Assembly (NCBI RefSeq): GCF_037392515.1
Contig: NC_090283.1
Coordinates: 34,798,249 to 34,862,248 of the forward strand
Reading direction: 5' to 3'
From: Haliotis asinina
Taxonomy: Eukaryota; Mollusca; Gastropoda; Lepetellida; Haliotidae
DNA: 64,000 bases
The stretch's first letter is position 1. Every line of letters starts with the position of its first letter. Below are positions 38,401 through 51,194 of this stretch, in pieces. The translations under genes were made by a program, and so were the position numbers. Below the pieces are notes generated by a model. That model saw only the letters and a program-made list of their open reading frames with translations. It was not told where the DNA came from and ran no database searches.

Positions 38401-41400
38401 CATTATTTGTAGCTTCCAGAATATACTTCATATATGACGTGTGACACAAATACAAATTTGGCGGCCAAATGATGTGTACGTTACAAAGGTTTCCAGTAAA
38501 TTATGTTTCCATTTTCTCACATTGTTGAATTAGGGAACACAGAAGAACACATCAGTAGTGGATGACCACAAGACAAAATTCAACTTTGAACGCCAACGTT
38601 TTCTACAAGGTTACGTAGTATATTACGTAAGATTTCTCTGGAACACTTGATAGAATGGAACTGGTTCCTACCTATGTGCAAAACACGGGTTCCACGAGCA
38701 GGGAGATCTAGCCTCCGCCGTGGAACACAGGAACAATCTTGACAAATACAAACTCTGTAAGAATATATAACCTTCAATCCAGAAAACACGGAGATCGAAC
38801 ACGCTTCTGCAACAAGGTAGTTTCCAGCTTCGAAATTCTGGATCATTTTGGGGTAAATGTGGCCAACTGCATAGGCTGTCAGAACAAATACCCTCTAAAG
38901 ACGTCCGGAAAATGAAGCCAGAAGAGGCACTGGAATAAAAGTCTCTCTGTATGCATGACGTGGTCTTTATCTGTCTAAGTACAGCTACCCAAGTGCAAGG
39001 AGCTTTAGATCTAGTCTCCCTTCATTGTCATTTGTCTGTTTGTCATACAACCACCAACAACACAGTGGGATAACATCGTGGCCAGTGTAGACCGCTGCAT
39101 GTTACAAGCACTTAGATCACTATGGCAAATATTTGCCGCATTGTTTGCACCATAAAATATCTGGGTCTAGAGTGAAATAACAGCCACTGTGCAGAAAGAT
39201 GAACCTTGGGAAAAAGAATACACCACTAGGACCATATTGTGTACCAGCAGGAGACAGACCCCAGGTACATGCACATGGAACCTCTTCCACCTTAGACTTG
39301 GAGGACCAAAGAAAAGCAATGCATTCGATAGAGAGATATCTACCTACAAACTACAGGAGGTTCCAGAAATGCAAATGCTTTGCGGGTGCTTGAAAATACT
39401 AACATCTGCAAAACATCCGCTTAGCAAACTGGTATATTTTCCTGATATTTCCTAGTATTTCGTCCTGGACTTTTGGTTTGATGCATTCGTGTGTCGACGT
39501 CGAGATACAAACGTAGTCCGGTATAGGCACCTCTCGCGTATAAGCTTGGCCTGATCTACCCCATTAGGTGTGTAAATGTTAACCCTTTGTCTTCAATCTC
39601 TAATTTGGAGCTGGTAAGTATACGTACCACACTGTTTGTTCCTTCAACCAATCAATAGCAACGTCATCAGATCCATCAACTGTTGTAGTTTTGTATTACT
39701 ATTTCACCTTTCCATTATCCCTGTGGTGTGTACTAAATTCTGTCCTTTTAACATCAACAACATTATACATATACTCAGTCAGATTAAAATCTTCACACCC
39801 ATGCATTTGTAAAGAGTGAATTGAAATCTGTTAACTGATAGTTATCAATGCCCACGAGTTTGGGATCAAAAGTGTGTTTTCACTTGCCACTTGTCACGTG
39901 ACCACGTACGACACGTACATTTATGCTCACCAGATATCTAGGGAACTTCATCGTGCTCCTTTGCTCTGGCGACCGTCAATCAATCAGGTGTGAAGTTTTT
40001 AATTATATATGCACACATATGCGTTTGTGTGTGTGCATCTGTGTGGATGAGGCGTTGACATTAAATATATCTAATTTCGATGGAGGAAGTGGGTATCCGA
40101 ATTAGGACGACATTGGTGAGTTGCAGTATCCCCGTTGTCTATAGTACAACAATGCATTAACAATACGTTAACATTATGTTAACAATGCAAGTGTTCCACA
40201 GAGAAGGGCCGATGAACTGTCCGCCAGACTGAAGAACATTACAGTGGCTGATCTAAAGAAGTCCGACATGATCAACTATCGCATCCTCGACGATCAGCTT
40301 TCTACCTACATTGCAGGCTACCCATGGAGAATGTCAGTACCTGAAATAAATAAATCAGATAAATCAATGTCCACACCTTACTCATGATCAAGGTCTGAGA
40401 CAGGTTCTCATGTCTTAGCTGTTGTGTAGCTGTCAAGGCTACGTCTTCTTTTTGCGTAGCGGGATCTTGGAAAGTCGTGCATTAACTTAGTAATATTGCA
40501 CACACAAAGTCCAATAGGGGAAGCAATTAAACAGCTTGATCATCACATTGTACACAGGTACCAGTACCTTACCCCAGTCAATTTCCTCGATGGGCCACAA
40601 CATGAAGCATCCTACATGGCAGAGAACCTACCGTTCTCAACGAGGGGAGACTTTGAGAACTACATCGTTCGCCTACAGAAGATGCCGGAGAAGGTGAGCT
40701 ACAGTGACAGATCTGTAGAAGTTGGGCATTCGTATCATAACATACCGAGCAGGGAAACGTTCTCTAATGTTTTTGTTTGACTGCTACAGATGTCTCAGTA
40801 TATGACCCTGATGAGAAAGGCCATCCAGCTCAATCGCACGAACCACCTTGTCTCTATGGTATGTTCAACGTTCCATACTTGATCATAGAATACGATGAAA
40901 TGCAATACGGTACATTACCTACAGTTTCATGCTACAGCCAGGAACACATGGTCCTAAAGTTATGCCAAGTTTCTAATCGTGTATTTTGGTAGCAATCAAT
41001 CATTTCAAAACCTATTAAGTCACTTTTTTTCTATCAAAAACCTACCGCCCTCGTCACTTTTGAAAAACAATGTGCCCGAGAAACATCTATTTTTTTCTGC
41101 AGCCCAACATGTATTTGTTTTCGCAGAATCGTCTTAAAGGACAGTTTGACAAGCTGAATGTCAGTGATCCGACACAATCTGTTTTCTACCTGCCCTTTAA
41201 CAATACTCTAGCAAAATCCAATGTACCCGAAGGTGATAGGTGAGTACCTTCTACATCTCAACCATCGTAACATACCAGATGTGGAGGACCATAACACCAG
41301 CCTGAATACATGCATTAATTGCTTTCATAGTGATAGTATGGTCCAGTATGTAGGTAATTAACCATATTGGTACTCAGACTGCCCTTGGTATATTTGATCT

Positions 41401-44400
41401 GGTATGAAGGTTTATCAATAGCTGTTTCTGTCTATGGCCAGTGTAATGTGTGGTGTTTGTGTCTGCTAGACATGGACTGAGGCAACGCGGGAGTGCAGCG
41501 GTCGAACTCGCCGTACAAGCATACATGAACTTGTCACATTTCATCCAACAGGTAACTAATAGAATCATCTTCTCATCTTTTTCTCAACTTATATCATGCT
41601 ATACATAGACAATCTGTCAGAAACTCTGAGATGTAAAGAGCCTCCAAAAGCACATGATTTAACGAGCACCTTGGCCTGTTTTACAGGAGTATTTGCACCA
41701 CACCCGCCCCAATATCGGCATCAGCTCTCTGGATGGAGGACTGGAGTTCTATGAGGCTTGCATCAGGTGGTATCTCTCCGTCAACATGACGGCACAAGAG
41801 GTCCACGACATCGGCCTCCGCGAGGTGGACAGGATCGTCGGCAACATGCAGAAGGTGAATTACTATTCACCACAAAAAAATGCCATACATAAAAGCCAGC
41901 ACTCTTTAAAATTAATAGTAAATGATCATACGTTGCTATTGCTGGACATCAGGATGCACTTTGCTGTTTACGAGGCGTTAATTCGATAAGGCACATGCAT
42001 TTGCTTCAATGTTCTTATCTGTTATATAGAAAATTATCGCCCAACAAAACACTGTCATTTTTTGCGTTTTCAGATTATGACGAAACAGAATTTTAACGGC
42101 AGTGTTAGCGAATACTTCAACATGCTCAGGACAGACCCAAGTTTCACCTTTAAATCTGCAGTAGGTCGCAAAATGAATAACGTCTCGCGACAACCAAATG
42201 CTGTGACCTGCTTCTGAACATTGCACAACCCAATGTGTATGAGTGTAGGCTTACATGAAAGTTGTTAGTTGTAGTTTGCTGAAACCAATGTTGGACGTAC
42301 TTATTACCACATCCTACTTGTTTATATGTAGTAACTGATTAGGGGTCACAGGTGTGTGTGTGAGGGTGGCGATGGTGGTGGTAATTGTGGTGGTTGTGGT
42401 GGTGATGGTGGTAGTGAGGGTGGTTGAGGTGGTGGTGAGGGTGGCGATGATGGTGGTTGTGGTGGTGGTGGAAGTGCTGAGGGTGGGGGTGATGACGGTG
42501 TGATGGTGGTGTTGTGGTGGTGGTGGTGGTGAGGGTGATGATGGTGGTTGTGGTGGTGGTGGCAGTGCTGAGGGTGGGGGTGATGATGGTGTGATGGTGG
42601 TGGTTGTGGTGGTGGTGGTGGTTTTGGTGGTGGTTGTGCCTGACAGAGTATTGTCAACAATACCATATTGGTACCATCACGGCGATTGGTTTGTCAACAC
42701 TGGGTTTTCATGATTCTGTGTTGCTTCAAACTGACGCTTAAAAACCTAAATACTAGCGCCTTTAAATCTCTCACACATCCGTTGACGCAAGTACACATGC
42801 AAAATATTTTCGGGGAGCTATTGCTTTTTTGTATTCAGAATGACATCTTGAAGGAGTATCGCCATCAGATCCATGATATCATACAGAAGACGCTTCCAAC
42901 GATGTTCGTTAACATGCCAGATTTACCTATCGTGTGAGTATACTGGGTGTTGCACTCAACTTCTTCATTTCTCACGAATACATATACATGTATACATGTG
43001 TATACCTGTTGTCTTCAGGGTACGACCAATGTCCTACGATGGCCCTGTAGGAACGTATTCGACCGGAGCTGCAGACGGCTCAAGGCCAGGAATATTCTGG
43101 GCCAATGTCTTTAGGCCAAATAAGACGTAAGTGTATAGTCTTTCGAACTGACCTGACAGACTTTTTTCAGGAGCAAATGTGATTTCATGAAACAAGATTG
43201 ATGCCAAATAAGAAACTAATAACATTTTTTTCTTTAGTTATGAAAAATCTTTCATAAATGATTTTAGCAAGTCATTTATCACCCTTCCATGCCGAGAATT
43301 CCTTGAAACTCAATGAGATCTTTTAAAGGTTTCTTCATAGCTATTTGAAGAAAGTGAAAACATGTTGATGCAAGGGAAACAACCATTCCACATGTTGGTA
43401 ACCAACCACGTCAAACACAGATGCTATTTTCTAAACAAAATTTCCATCTCTATATTATGACGAGAGGTGATACAACCTGTTCAAGAAAATACCTTCCTCA
43501 ACATTAATGACAGACAAATGTGCTGATGTGTCTAATAAAGAGCAAACTGTAATCTGCATCAGACTGATTAATAAGAACAGCAAGGGTCATTGTGAATTTG
43601 TTGGATTCTACGAGGTTGCAAACATTGAAGCTAAAACCACATGTTTCAGGCAATTATAGATATACACGCAATAACAAATATAATAATGAGAAGAAAGCAG
43701 CAAACTGCTTAAAACAAGGTTAAAAGCACCAATACTTTTGCTGAGGCAGTTCTTTGCTTTTGGAGGGAGTAGCTGACTGAACCAAACAGAACATCCAGAA
43801 TCTTGATCGCCTGAGTAAAAGGATCATGTCTGTTAACAGAACCCATCACCTTCGTTCCTCTCTTAATGGTGTATATGCCAATCAGTTTGGGAGGTCTGGA
43901 TGTGATTAATATGGAGGCTCTTCAAGATAGAATTGTATTGTGTACTTTTTCGGATGATCCTCTAGTGATGCATGTCAACACACTTAGAAAGCAAGGAATT
44001 CCACAGCTATTTTGAGCGTGCCAATGTGTTGGACAGAATCTGGAATTTGAGGTAGATATAGCTGATGGCAATATACTGCTAGATGGATAGAGCGATGAGA
44101 GTAAACAGGGTGAAGTCCTTCACCAAGTCTGCACAGAGTCGGTCATTTGTGGAGAAGATTTCTGAGAAACGATGATTTCAAACTTCTTCGGAATAGGCTC
44201 ATATACAGCCTCAGAAGAAGTCCAACAAAACCTGTCCTTTTCGATAAAGCCATTGAATTCATATGTACCATTGAAATTTCTGCCCCTTTGACAGCAACGT
44301 GATTGGTAAGATTCAGGAAAAGCACACTAAATATGCGGACATCGGTTTGAAATGTCTCGGTTGCATGTCACGTTCACTGTCGTCAGACTCCCCACTGTTC

Positions 44401-47400
44401 TCGGTGCTCTTGGCGCAGATCGAGAGATTGCCTGTGTTTTTCACCGGGAGCACGACCCTTCTAACACTCTGGGTAATGCAGAAGGTTGCAGTGTTGGGAG
44501 ACTACATATTCTACGGAAAGGTCTTGGTGGTTCGACTAGACAGCGCTCGCTATCTGGGCTGCATTTGGAGGGTGCAAGGACCCCGAGCTGTTCATCAATT
44601 TTTCCAACCTGACCATGCCAGGATCACCCGATCTTCTCTGCTAAATATTTCATCTTATTCTGTTAAACATAATAATGGTCCATTATTAAGTGCATCATGC
44701 TTGCTTGAAGCACCCAGACATTATGACATTATTACATCTGATTATTACAAAGATTCAGGTGTGAAAAGTCGAACTAGTATCTGTTTACATGAGAACATTT
44801 CACTTCCTGTTTAGTGGAAACAGCTATAATGTCAGCAAATCTCTCTCAAACATGTCAGCTATGTGTGGACAACAGAGAGCAACCTGGGCCGTCTTTGGAA
44901 GCCTCAGAAATGATGCAACTTCTCTCTCGTCTTGCAAAACCTTAAGATCAACACCAGGCAGCTCGATGTGCATTAGCCAGTTCTATCAAGGATGAAAAAA
45001 CCACTCAAAAGAATAGATGATGGAGCACCTCGGCCTGTACCTCAGACATTAGAGGAGTATTACAGACAGTAGAGGTGAATTTCATGGCTCTAGACTTGGT
45101 CACCAGGTGCATCAGATAAGATTTAATCAACTTGGCTATATCCTGTACCACAATCTGGAGACTCTACTCCTTAATGATGATGCAGGAAAAGACTACACAC
45201 GCGAATTTGAATTTGTTTCAAAATTCTGTGGTTCAGATATTGATAGATCCGCTTTTGTAACTCACCTGGATATTCTGTCAGTAAATATGTCGAAAAGCAA
45301 AGAGTCGGATCTCTCAGACATAGTGGCCCACGTGAAGAAGGAGACAGTGCCAAGCATAAAGTTCATCCAAGTAATGTCCTCTTGATTCAAGGTAGATTGT
45401 AAACCAAAAGTTACTGTGTTCTGTAATCTGATTGGTTGAAAAACATGATCAAATGGTATTAGAATCCCGGAACCTGCAAGACTATTCACCGCGTATTGAC
45501 ACGTAAACAATTGTTTTGTTGTGTCATCAACAGTGATGACGTCATTCAAATCATATTGTGACGTAAAGTTAGAATGACGTCACAAATGAGCACCTCCAGA
45601 TGTTACCATGGGAACCAGCTGAAGCGGCCAGCTAATGACACTTCACTGCTGTACCCCTACTCGATGTAAACGAGTGCAGACAGTAAAACTCCTTTGGTTT
45701 ACTTTTGTGTTTACAATATCGACCCGAATTTTCGGGTGCTACTGAGTATTTGAAACACGGGAATGCATTTGGAACAGACGGCGTCAGCCGGATGTTTCAA
45801 ATGATACATTCCCGTGCTTGAAATACTCAATAACAGCCGGAAATTGGCCAACACATGATGTTTATCTCCTACATAAAGTATAGTAAGCATTATGTGACAC
45901 TGAAGTATATCTTACACGTAAACCTGATACACCATCTTACCAGAACATACAGGAAAGAGGCATTATCGTTGTTTGTAACTTACAGTAAACCAGATATAGA
46001 TGTTTCATTGCATTGTTTAACCAAGGTTACCGTGAATGTTTCCCCATTTCAGTGTGAACTTCACTACTATGGTACTGACTCTCCATGAAGCTATCCCCGG
46101 ACATCATCTCCAGGTGATAAGTGTGCCAGGACATAGTCTGGATTTCTTTTGTTGCTGTAGTCTAACTTTTCTTCATACAACAATAATCAACTATACTAAG
46201 TTTAGTAACTGAGTCCGTTTAAGAACAATAGGATGAACAGACTTCACATGACTGTGAATGTTATTACAGCTTAGCTACTCTATGACTGCCAACACACCCA
46301 ACTTCCGGAGGAAGATGGAGTACAACAATCTCTTCCGACCTCCTTTCGCCTTCCCCGAGTACTTATCCTACATAGAGGTGAGTACTTATCCTACATAGAG
46401 GTGAGTACTTATCCTACATAGAGGTGAGTACTTATCCTACATAGAGGTGAGTCCTGGTAATGTCTTCTATACGGTGGCACATACACAGTGAGAGTTGATT
46501 CTGGTGATATATCTTCTATAGGGTCACTTCTGATGAATCATCTGCTGTTGGCGGTAATTCTGGTGAAATATCTGCTGGCTGTAGTTCTAGTGAAACATCT
46601 TCTCTGGCGATTAGTTCTGGTGATACATCTTCTGTGGGAGTTAGTTCTGGTGAATCATTTTCTGTAGGCATTAGTTCTGGAAATATATCCTTGGTTGGGG
46701 TAAGGACGTGGAAAAGACCAGTAATTGACCCGCAATGAACCTTTCAGATATTTGTTAAGCATAAGTGAGAAATACTAGTGATGAACAGAATATTTGAAAT
46801 GAATGTTCAAGACATGATTAGGAATTGTTGTTGGAATTCAAATCCACTTCATGCTTCCGGTAACAAAAACACTTGTGAAAGCGAATTGTTTATCATTCGT
46901 TCAAATGTAGCAAGGCAATCCTGACAATGAAAACTTAGTAGCCAGTCTTAAAGATGCCGCGGTTGAAAACCGGTATTCAGAAAATGTCAACCAGTCCTTC
47001 ATTAGCCGTCTTGTCGGTCGTCACCTGATGACAGGGAGCGTTGTCGACCGTCCCCAACTAGGAGGACTTCCGCTCACAACGGTCTAACAAGATCGGCAGA
47101 TGCAGCTGGCGCACCTTCGAGATCGCTTCAGAACGGCAACAACAACAAAAGCAGCAACGATTGGAATGAGGACCCATCCATTGAAAGTCTTTCAACGGGC
47201 CGGACTGAACTGTCGACGCTCATACCATGGCCCTGTACTTCTTCCTCGTCACAGCCAAGCCCGACGTCAATTTGCACAGCAACACTTTCTTCCGTAGGCT
47301 TCTTTTTCAGACATGTCACGGTACAGTGTTGAAGGAAAACAGCGTAATTACAGACATCGTGAGGATAGTTATGCAGGCTCGTGTGTCAGACAGAGAAATG

Positions 47401-49378
47401 TGTTTTATGTCTCCCCATATTGCATAGAGATTACCGTCCGTCGAATACTGAAAACGGGAGCTGATGTATTATGTCGAACAAAAAGAAAAAAAACATCTTC
47501 CAGGTCATAGAGTTGAGATCAGATATGTATTGCCACACGTCTTCTACGTCTAACGACCCGTCTTGGTGATTGAAATATGGAGAACGATTGTATGTGAAAC
47601 ATGTGAACAGCAGTCGTCTGTCGCTGACGAGTGTAAGCCGAAGCCTATTTAGAGCTAAGCCAACGTATTTAGGCTTGTTCAAATTCCTCTATTCATTGGA
47701 ATTCAACATAGGTATATGTTGTTTATATGCCTGTTGAATTCCATTGAATCCAGGAAAAAAACAAATTATTTATCTTCTAATTTCAAGAAACGTGAATTCA
47801 GACTTAGTTTAGGAAACAGAAAACTTCCGATAACGTATGCAAAGACTTGTTTTGTGTGACTAACCCTATACCTGAATCTGCTTGGTGTCGTCTAGGGGTG
47901 GGCCTTGTACGCCGAGTCGCTGGGTGAGGAACTAGGCGTGTATCGAGATGACTATGAACTGTGAGTACACAGGAGAGCGAGGTATCTGTACGGCACAACT
48001 TACGATTCAGTAAGATGGCAAAACAGTTAACATGGTAAAATGGACAATGTTCACTTTCAACAATACATTTGATGTGATAGTTAAATATGAAGAGCTGCAA
48101 TTTTGTATTGATGCTGTCAAATATTCAAAGAATACATGAGTAATTGTTGCATTGCAGGATGGGTCGCTACAGTTTCGAGATTCTCCGAGCATGTCGACTG
48201 GTTGTAGACACGGGCATGCATGCTATGAAGTAGGTAGCAACACTTGCATCACGTTAAGTCCTTCGTAACTAAGCATTATTGCGCTGAATAACTACCATTC
48301 GTTAACTACAACGGTATTCGTTGTATCGTTATTGTATTTATTGTATTCCATTCATTTATGAAATGTTTCTGCAGCTGGTCTCGCGATGAGGCCATCCAGT
48401 ACCTCCGCAACTACACCGCGGAATCTCTGAATAACATCATCATCGAAATTGACCGCTACATTACGTTGCCTGGCCAAGCCCTGGCCTACAAGATCGGTGA
48501 GATCAAGATTTGGGAGCTGCGACGGAAGGCGGAGGAGAAACTAGGTGAGTCTCCAGATGACATCTTGTCTGAATGTGCGTGGTACAGTGTGTGGACCTCA
48601 CACAGCATCTATGTAGTGAACCATATCAATGCCGTGTGCCTTGAAATAACAGTTGACACTTTGACATTGTGACGTAGATGGCCATATCTACTGTAAGACT
48701 CTGATTTCACTTCCACTGTAGAATTACCTTAAACACTGTGTCATATCAAACGTGTTAAGGGGCGTTAGAGTAGCTTGGTGGTGTATGCGTTCGCTCGTCT
48801 CGTTGAAGGTTCAGTGGGCCTTACTTAGTGGATGTGCTGCTTCCAGAAATATGTTTGGTATACAAATTGTAGCGGGGTGCTCCTAGTACAGAAGAATACT
48901 GTTTTCAGCTCTCCTTTAGACTACTCTATTGCCTTTTTCATCCTTTTTACCCAAATGAACCCAGTGAAGCCCCTCTGGATCCGCCAATGGGAGTATTTTG
49001 TATGGTGACACTTTAGTTAAATTGATCTCCCTGATATGTACCTGAATACTCAGGTATAATATAATTTTGATTTTCGGTTATTGTTTGGCTGAAATGTGAT
49101 CCGTTTATAATCTGGCCGAGTACCATATTGTTTGAACCATAAAACTATTTAACCTAGGTGACAAGTTTGACATTCGTGAGTTTCACTCTGTGGTGCTCGA
49201 GAGCGGAACTGTGCCCCTGAACGTGCTGGAGGACCTGGTCAATGACTGGCTGGACACGTACCCTGTGACCACCCCCAGACCGGAGTCACCTATATGTGGA
49301 GGGACGCAGGTTATGGCACGACACGTGTGGGTCGTTATGGTAATACTGGCAGCAGTTACAGCGAGTAGGTTGTATTAG
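35464..49378 (+). CDS. DUF885-family metallopeptidase-like protein, gene C (complete, 17 exons)
   Basis: Exons: 35464-35515, 35862-36010, 40202-40332, 40558-40693, 40790-40858, 41127-41239, 41470-41551, 41687-41854, 42074-42160, 42839-42933, 43019-43126, 46053-46113, 46270-46377, 47896-47960, 48158-48229, 48375-48544, 49158-49378. They total 1887 nt, one open frame of 628 codons plus stop, about the usual length for DUF885 proteins. The ATG is one base after a CAG, so a 5' UTR exon probably lies upstream. [18 protein letters not shown] is a signal peptide. The [10 protein letters not shown] motif lies at residues 408-417 (H408, E409, H414, H415), with E453 before [31 protein letters not shown] and [16 protein letters not shown] follow. 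The C-terminus ([17 protein letters not shown]) looks like a GPI signal. At least eight sequons (NIT, NRT, NVS, NLS, NMT, NGS, NFT, NYT) suggest the secretory route. Predicted zinc peptidase; substrate unknown. Confidence 0.9.
36011..36715 (+). repeat. 25-bp minisatellite grown from the exon 2 donor of gene C
   Basis: Exon 2 ends GACATGTTCGATGTCAGGAAG and its donor is GTAGG. The array repeats just this: GACATGTTCCATATCATGAAG+GTAG or GACATGTTTGATGTCAAGAGG+GTAG, about 28 times. Each unit holds a copy of AG|GTAGG. Confidence 0.95.
36716..40201. other. Gene C intron, nothing recognised
   Basis: Remainder of a 4.2-kb intron. No exon, element or tandem array seen in it. Confidence 0.45.
42356..42646 (+). 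repeat. Purine-skewed GGT/GATGGT array in gene C
   Basis: GGTGGTGAT-type repeats with almost no C on the plus strand, in the intron after 42160. The Pro/His-rich frame on the minus strand is a product of the repeat. Confidence 0.9.
43470..43660 (+). pseudogene. hAT-type transposase relic, central part
   Basis: Encodes [20 protein letters not shown] and [16 protein letters not shown], resembling the hAT-derived ZMYM1/DUF4371 proteins. Lies in a gene C intron. Confidence 0.55.
43780..44615 (+). mobile_element. LINE C-terminal relic
   Basis: [20 protein letters not shown], then, in another frame, [14 protein letters not shown] and [19 protein letters not shown] with [11 protein letters not shown]. 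Such KY..L / VLGALG / ILRK.L blocks mark the C-terminal part of non-LTR elements. Several frame changes; a dead copy lying between the two hAT pieces. Confidence 0.5.
44995..45390 (+). pseudogene. hAT-type transposase relic, C-terminal part
   Basis: [20 protein letters not shown] and [20 protein letters not shown] followed by [11 protein letters not shown] fit the C-terminal half of ZMYM1-like hAT proteins. Broken by at least one frame change. Confidence 0.55.
46355..46446 (+). repeat. 23-bp repeat of an exon end and donor in gene C
   Basis: The exon ending GAGTACTTATCCTACATAGAG|GTGAG is followed by three more copies of its last 21 bases plus donor. Confidence 0.9.
46960..47310 (+). mobile_element. 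Tc1/mariner-like transposase relic, N-terminal part
   Basis: Reads [32 protein letters not shown], a stop, then [18 protein letters not shown] and [14 protein letters not shown], the paired-HTH region of a Tc1-like transposase. No catalytic part follows. Confidence 0.75.
48768..48833 (+). mobile_element. SINE head fragment
   Basis: GTATGCGTTCGCTCGTCTCG and flanks resemble the tRNA-like head of the SINE at 28395-28566. Confidence 0.4.
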
Positions 49379-49528
49379 TGGTCATCATGACCTTGTGTAT
49401 ATTCTTGTGCTGAGGGAGACCAGAAGCCGCAGTGAACATGTAAATATAAAGCTCCGGACACATCTTCCTTGAGATAGTGTACAGGTTACTTAGTAGTACA
49501 TCAAACTGTTCCCGACTATCTTCAAGAA

Positions 49529-49534
49529 AATAAA
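49529..49534 (+). terminator. Candidate poly(A) signal of gene C
   Basis: AATAAA lies 151 bp after the gene C stop codon and just before a LINE relic. Position suits a 3' UTR end, but nothing else supports it. Confidence 0.3.
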
Positions 49535-49554
49535 AAGTCATTCCTGTGGCTGTG

Positions 49555-50760
49555 AAAAGCATCCCATCTATACTGAACGACGTTCGTCCAGTTGCCCTCA
49601 CATCAACAGCACTGAAGTGTTTTTAACGGAACATGCTAAATATCTCTGACACCTTGATCCTTTTCAATTTGCATATAGAGCACGACGGGACGTGGAAGGT
49701 GCTGACGTTGTTATCTTAAACAGTATTTACAAACATTTAGAAACACCCAAATCTTATGCTAGAGTTCTTTGTTTTGCTTTTCCCTCAGTCTGCTTTTAAT
49801 CCGATTCTACCACATATATAACTGCAGAAACTTGTATCCATGCATAGTAACCGGAACCTTTCAGGGTGCATTGAGTAATTCTTAATTAACCGACCTCAGT
49901 ATGTGCACGTGACACATTCATCCAACAATATACACTAATACTTAACCACCTCAGGGATCGCCCGTCCTTTTCTATCTTTATACCAATGATTGCGTAATGT
50001 AACCCTGATGGTGCGGCTTTGGTTGGTACGATTAAACCGACAAAAACTCAGTACAGAAACGACTTAAGGGATTTTGTACATTGGTGTGCCGACAACTACC
50101 TGCAATTAAATATTACCAAAAGAAATGAATTCATTGCGGGTTTTGAAAGCAAAAACAGTGGTACTGTGTCCGTTGATATCAAGGATTAAAACAGTCGAAG
50201 TTCAAATATCTTGGCGCTATCGACATTATCGACAAAAAACTACAAACACTGATTCAATTTTAAAGAGATGCCAGCAAAGATTTATTTTATCCGCAGGCTT
50301 AGATCTTTTAACAAAAGCGAAAAGGTGATGCTGTCGTTTTATCGTTGTTTTGTTGAAAGCATTTTCATTTTCAGTTCAGTGCTGGTATGGCTCTCTAAAT
50401 ATCAAAAGCAAATCTCGTCTTACCAAGTAACATCTCGCATTTATTTTTCTTTTTAATTCCCGTGTTCTTAACCCCAATGAGAGAATTGTATCCCATCCCA
50501 GCCATGTTTCTGAATACCATTTTGTTACCTTCAGGCCGCCTATACGAAACACCCCTTTTAAATACAACAAAGGGTACAAAACATATTTATTCATTCACGT
50601 ATTCATTTTTTTAAATGACCGTCAGCTTTGTCTGTCTACTGTGTTGTTTTGTGTTTTATTAACCTATATGTCATTTTAATATGTAACCATGTGAACACTT
50701 TCAAATGTGAAATGAAATCTCCTTGGGGTAATAAAATGTTGTCATTGTCAGTTTTAAAGA
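49555..50760 (+). mobile_element. CR1/L2/Rex-like LINE relic
   Basis: Reverse transcriptase pieces in order: LNDVRPVALTSTALKCF, FQFAYRARRDVEGADVVILN, FVHWCADNYLQLNITKRNEF, AKIYFIRRLRSFNKSEKVML with SFYRCFVESIFIFS. Many breaks. Lies directly 3' of gene C. Confidence 0.75.
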
Positions 50761-50879
50761 GATCTTTGTATTCCATACCTTCAACGTAAGCACAAAGGCT
50801 TACCTAAGAATTATTTCAGAGTAACACACAGAACTGCTGTCGCACAAAGGGGGGTCTCAAAGAGAATCCCCCGTCCCAG

Positions 50880-51075
50880 ATTATATCAAAATTAGTGGGA
50901 GTGTACCTTGGATGATCGTCTCTGACTGAAACTCGCCAACCACTTGGTGAAACAGGAATATGTCACTTATAATGTGCAACAGTCCTCTCCGATGCGATGG
51001 AACATTGTCATGGCCAGGCGTCGGATCCGATCGGGTTCGGACATAAATAAGATATGTCAATGAGGACACATGCAA
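50880..51075 (-). mobile_element. LINE reverse transcriptase scrap, minus strand
   Basis: DPTPGHDNVP and FHQVVGEFQSETIIQGTLPL resemble the start of a LINE reverse transcriptase domain. Confidence 0.35.
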
Positions 51076-51194
51076 ATTTCAGGGAGGATGATAGACCAAG
51101 GTCAAGGCCGTCAATGGCGAAAGGTCACTGAAATGAGGTGAATACATGTTGGTTAACCCACTATCAAAGACACATCCAAATATTGATCACATAT

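Noticed and set aside
42346-42666. Pro/His-rich minus-strand protein
   Set aside because: Translation of the GGT/GAT array.
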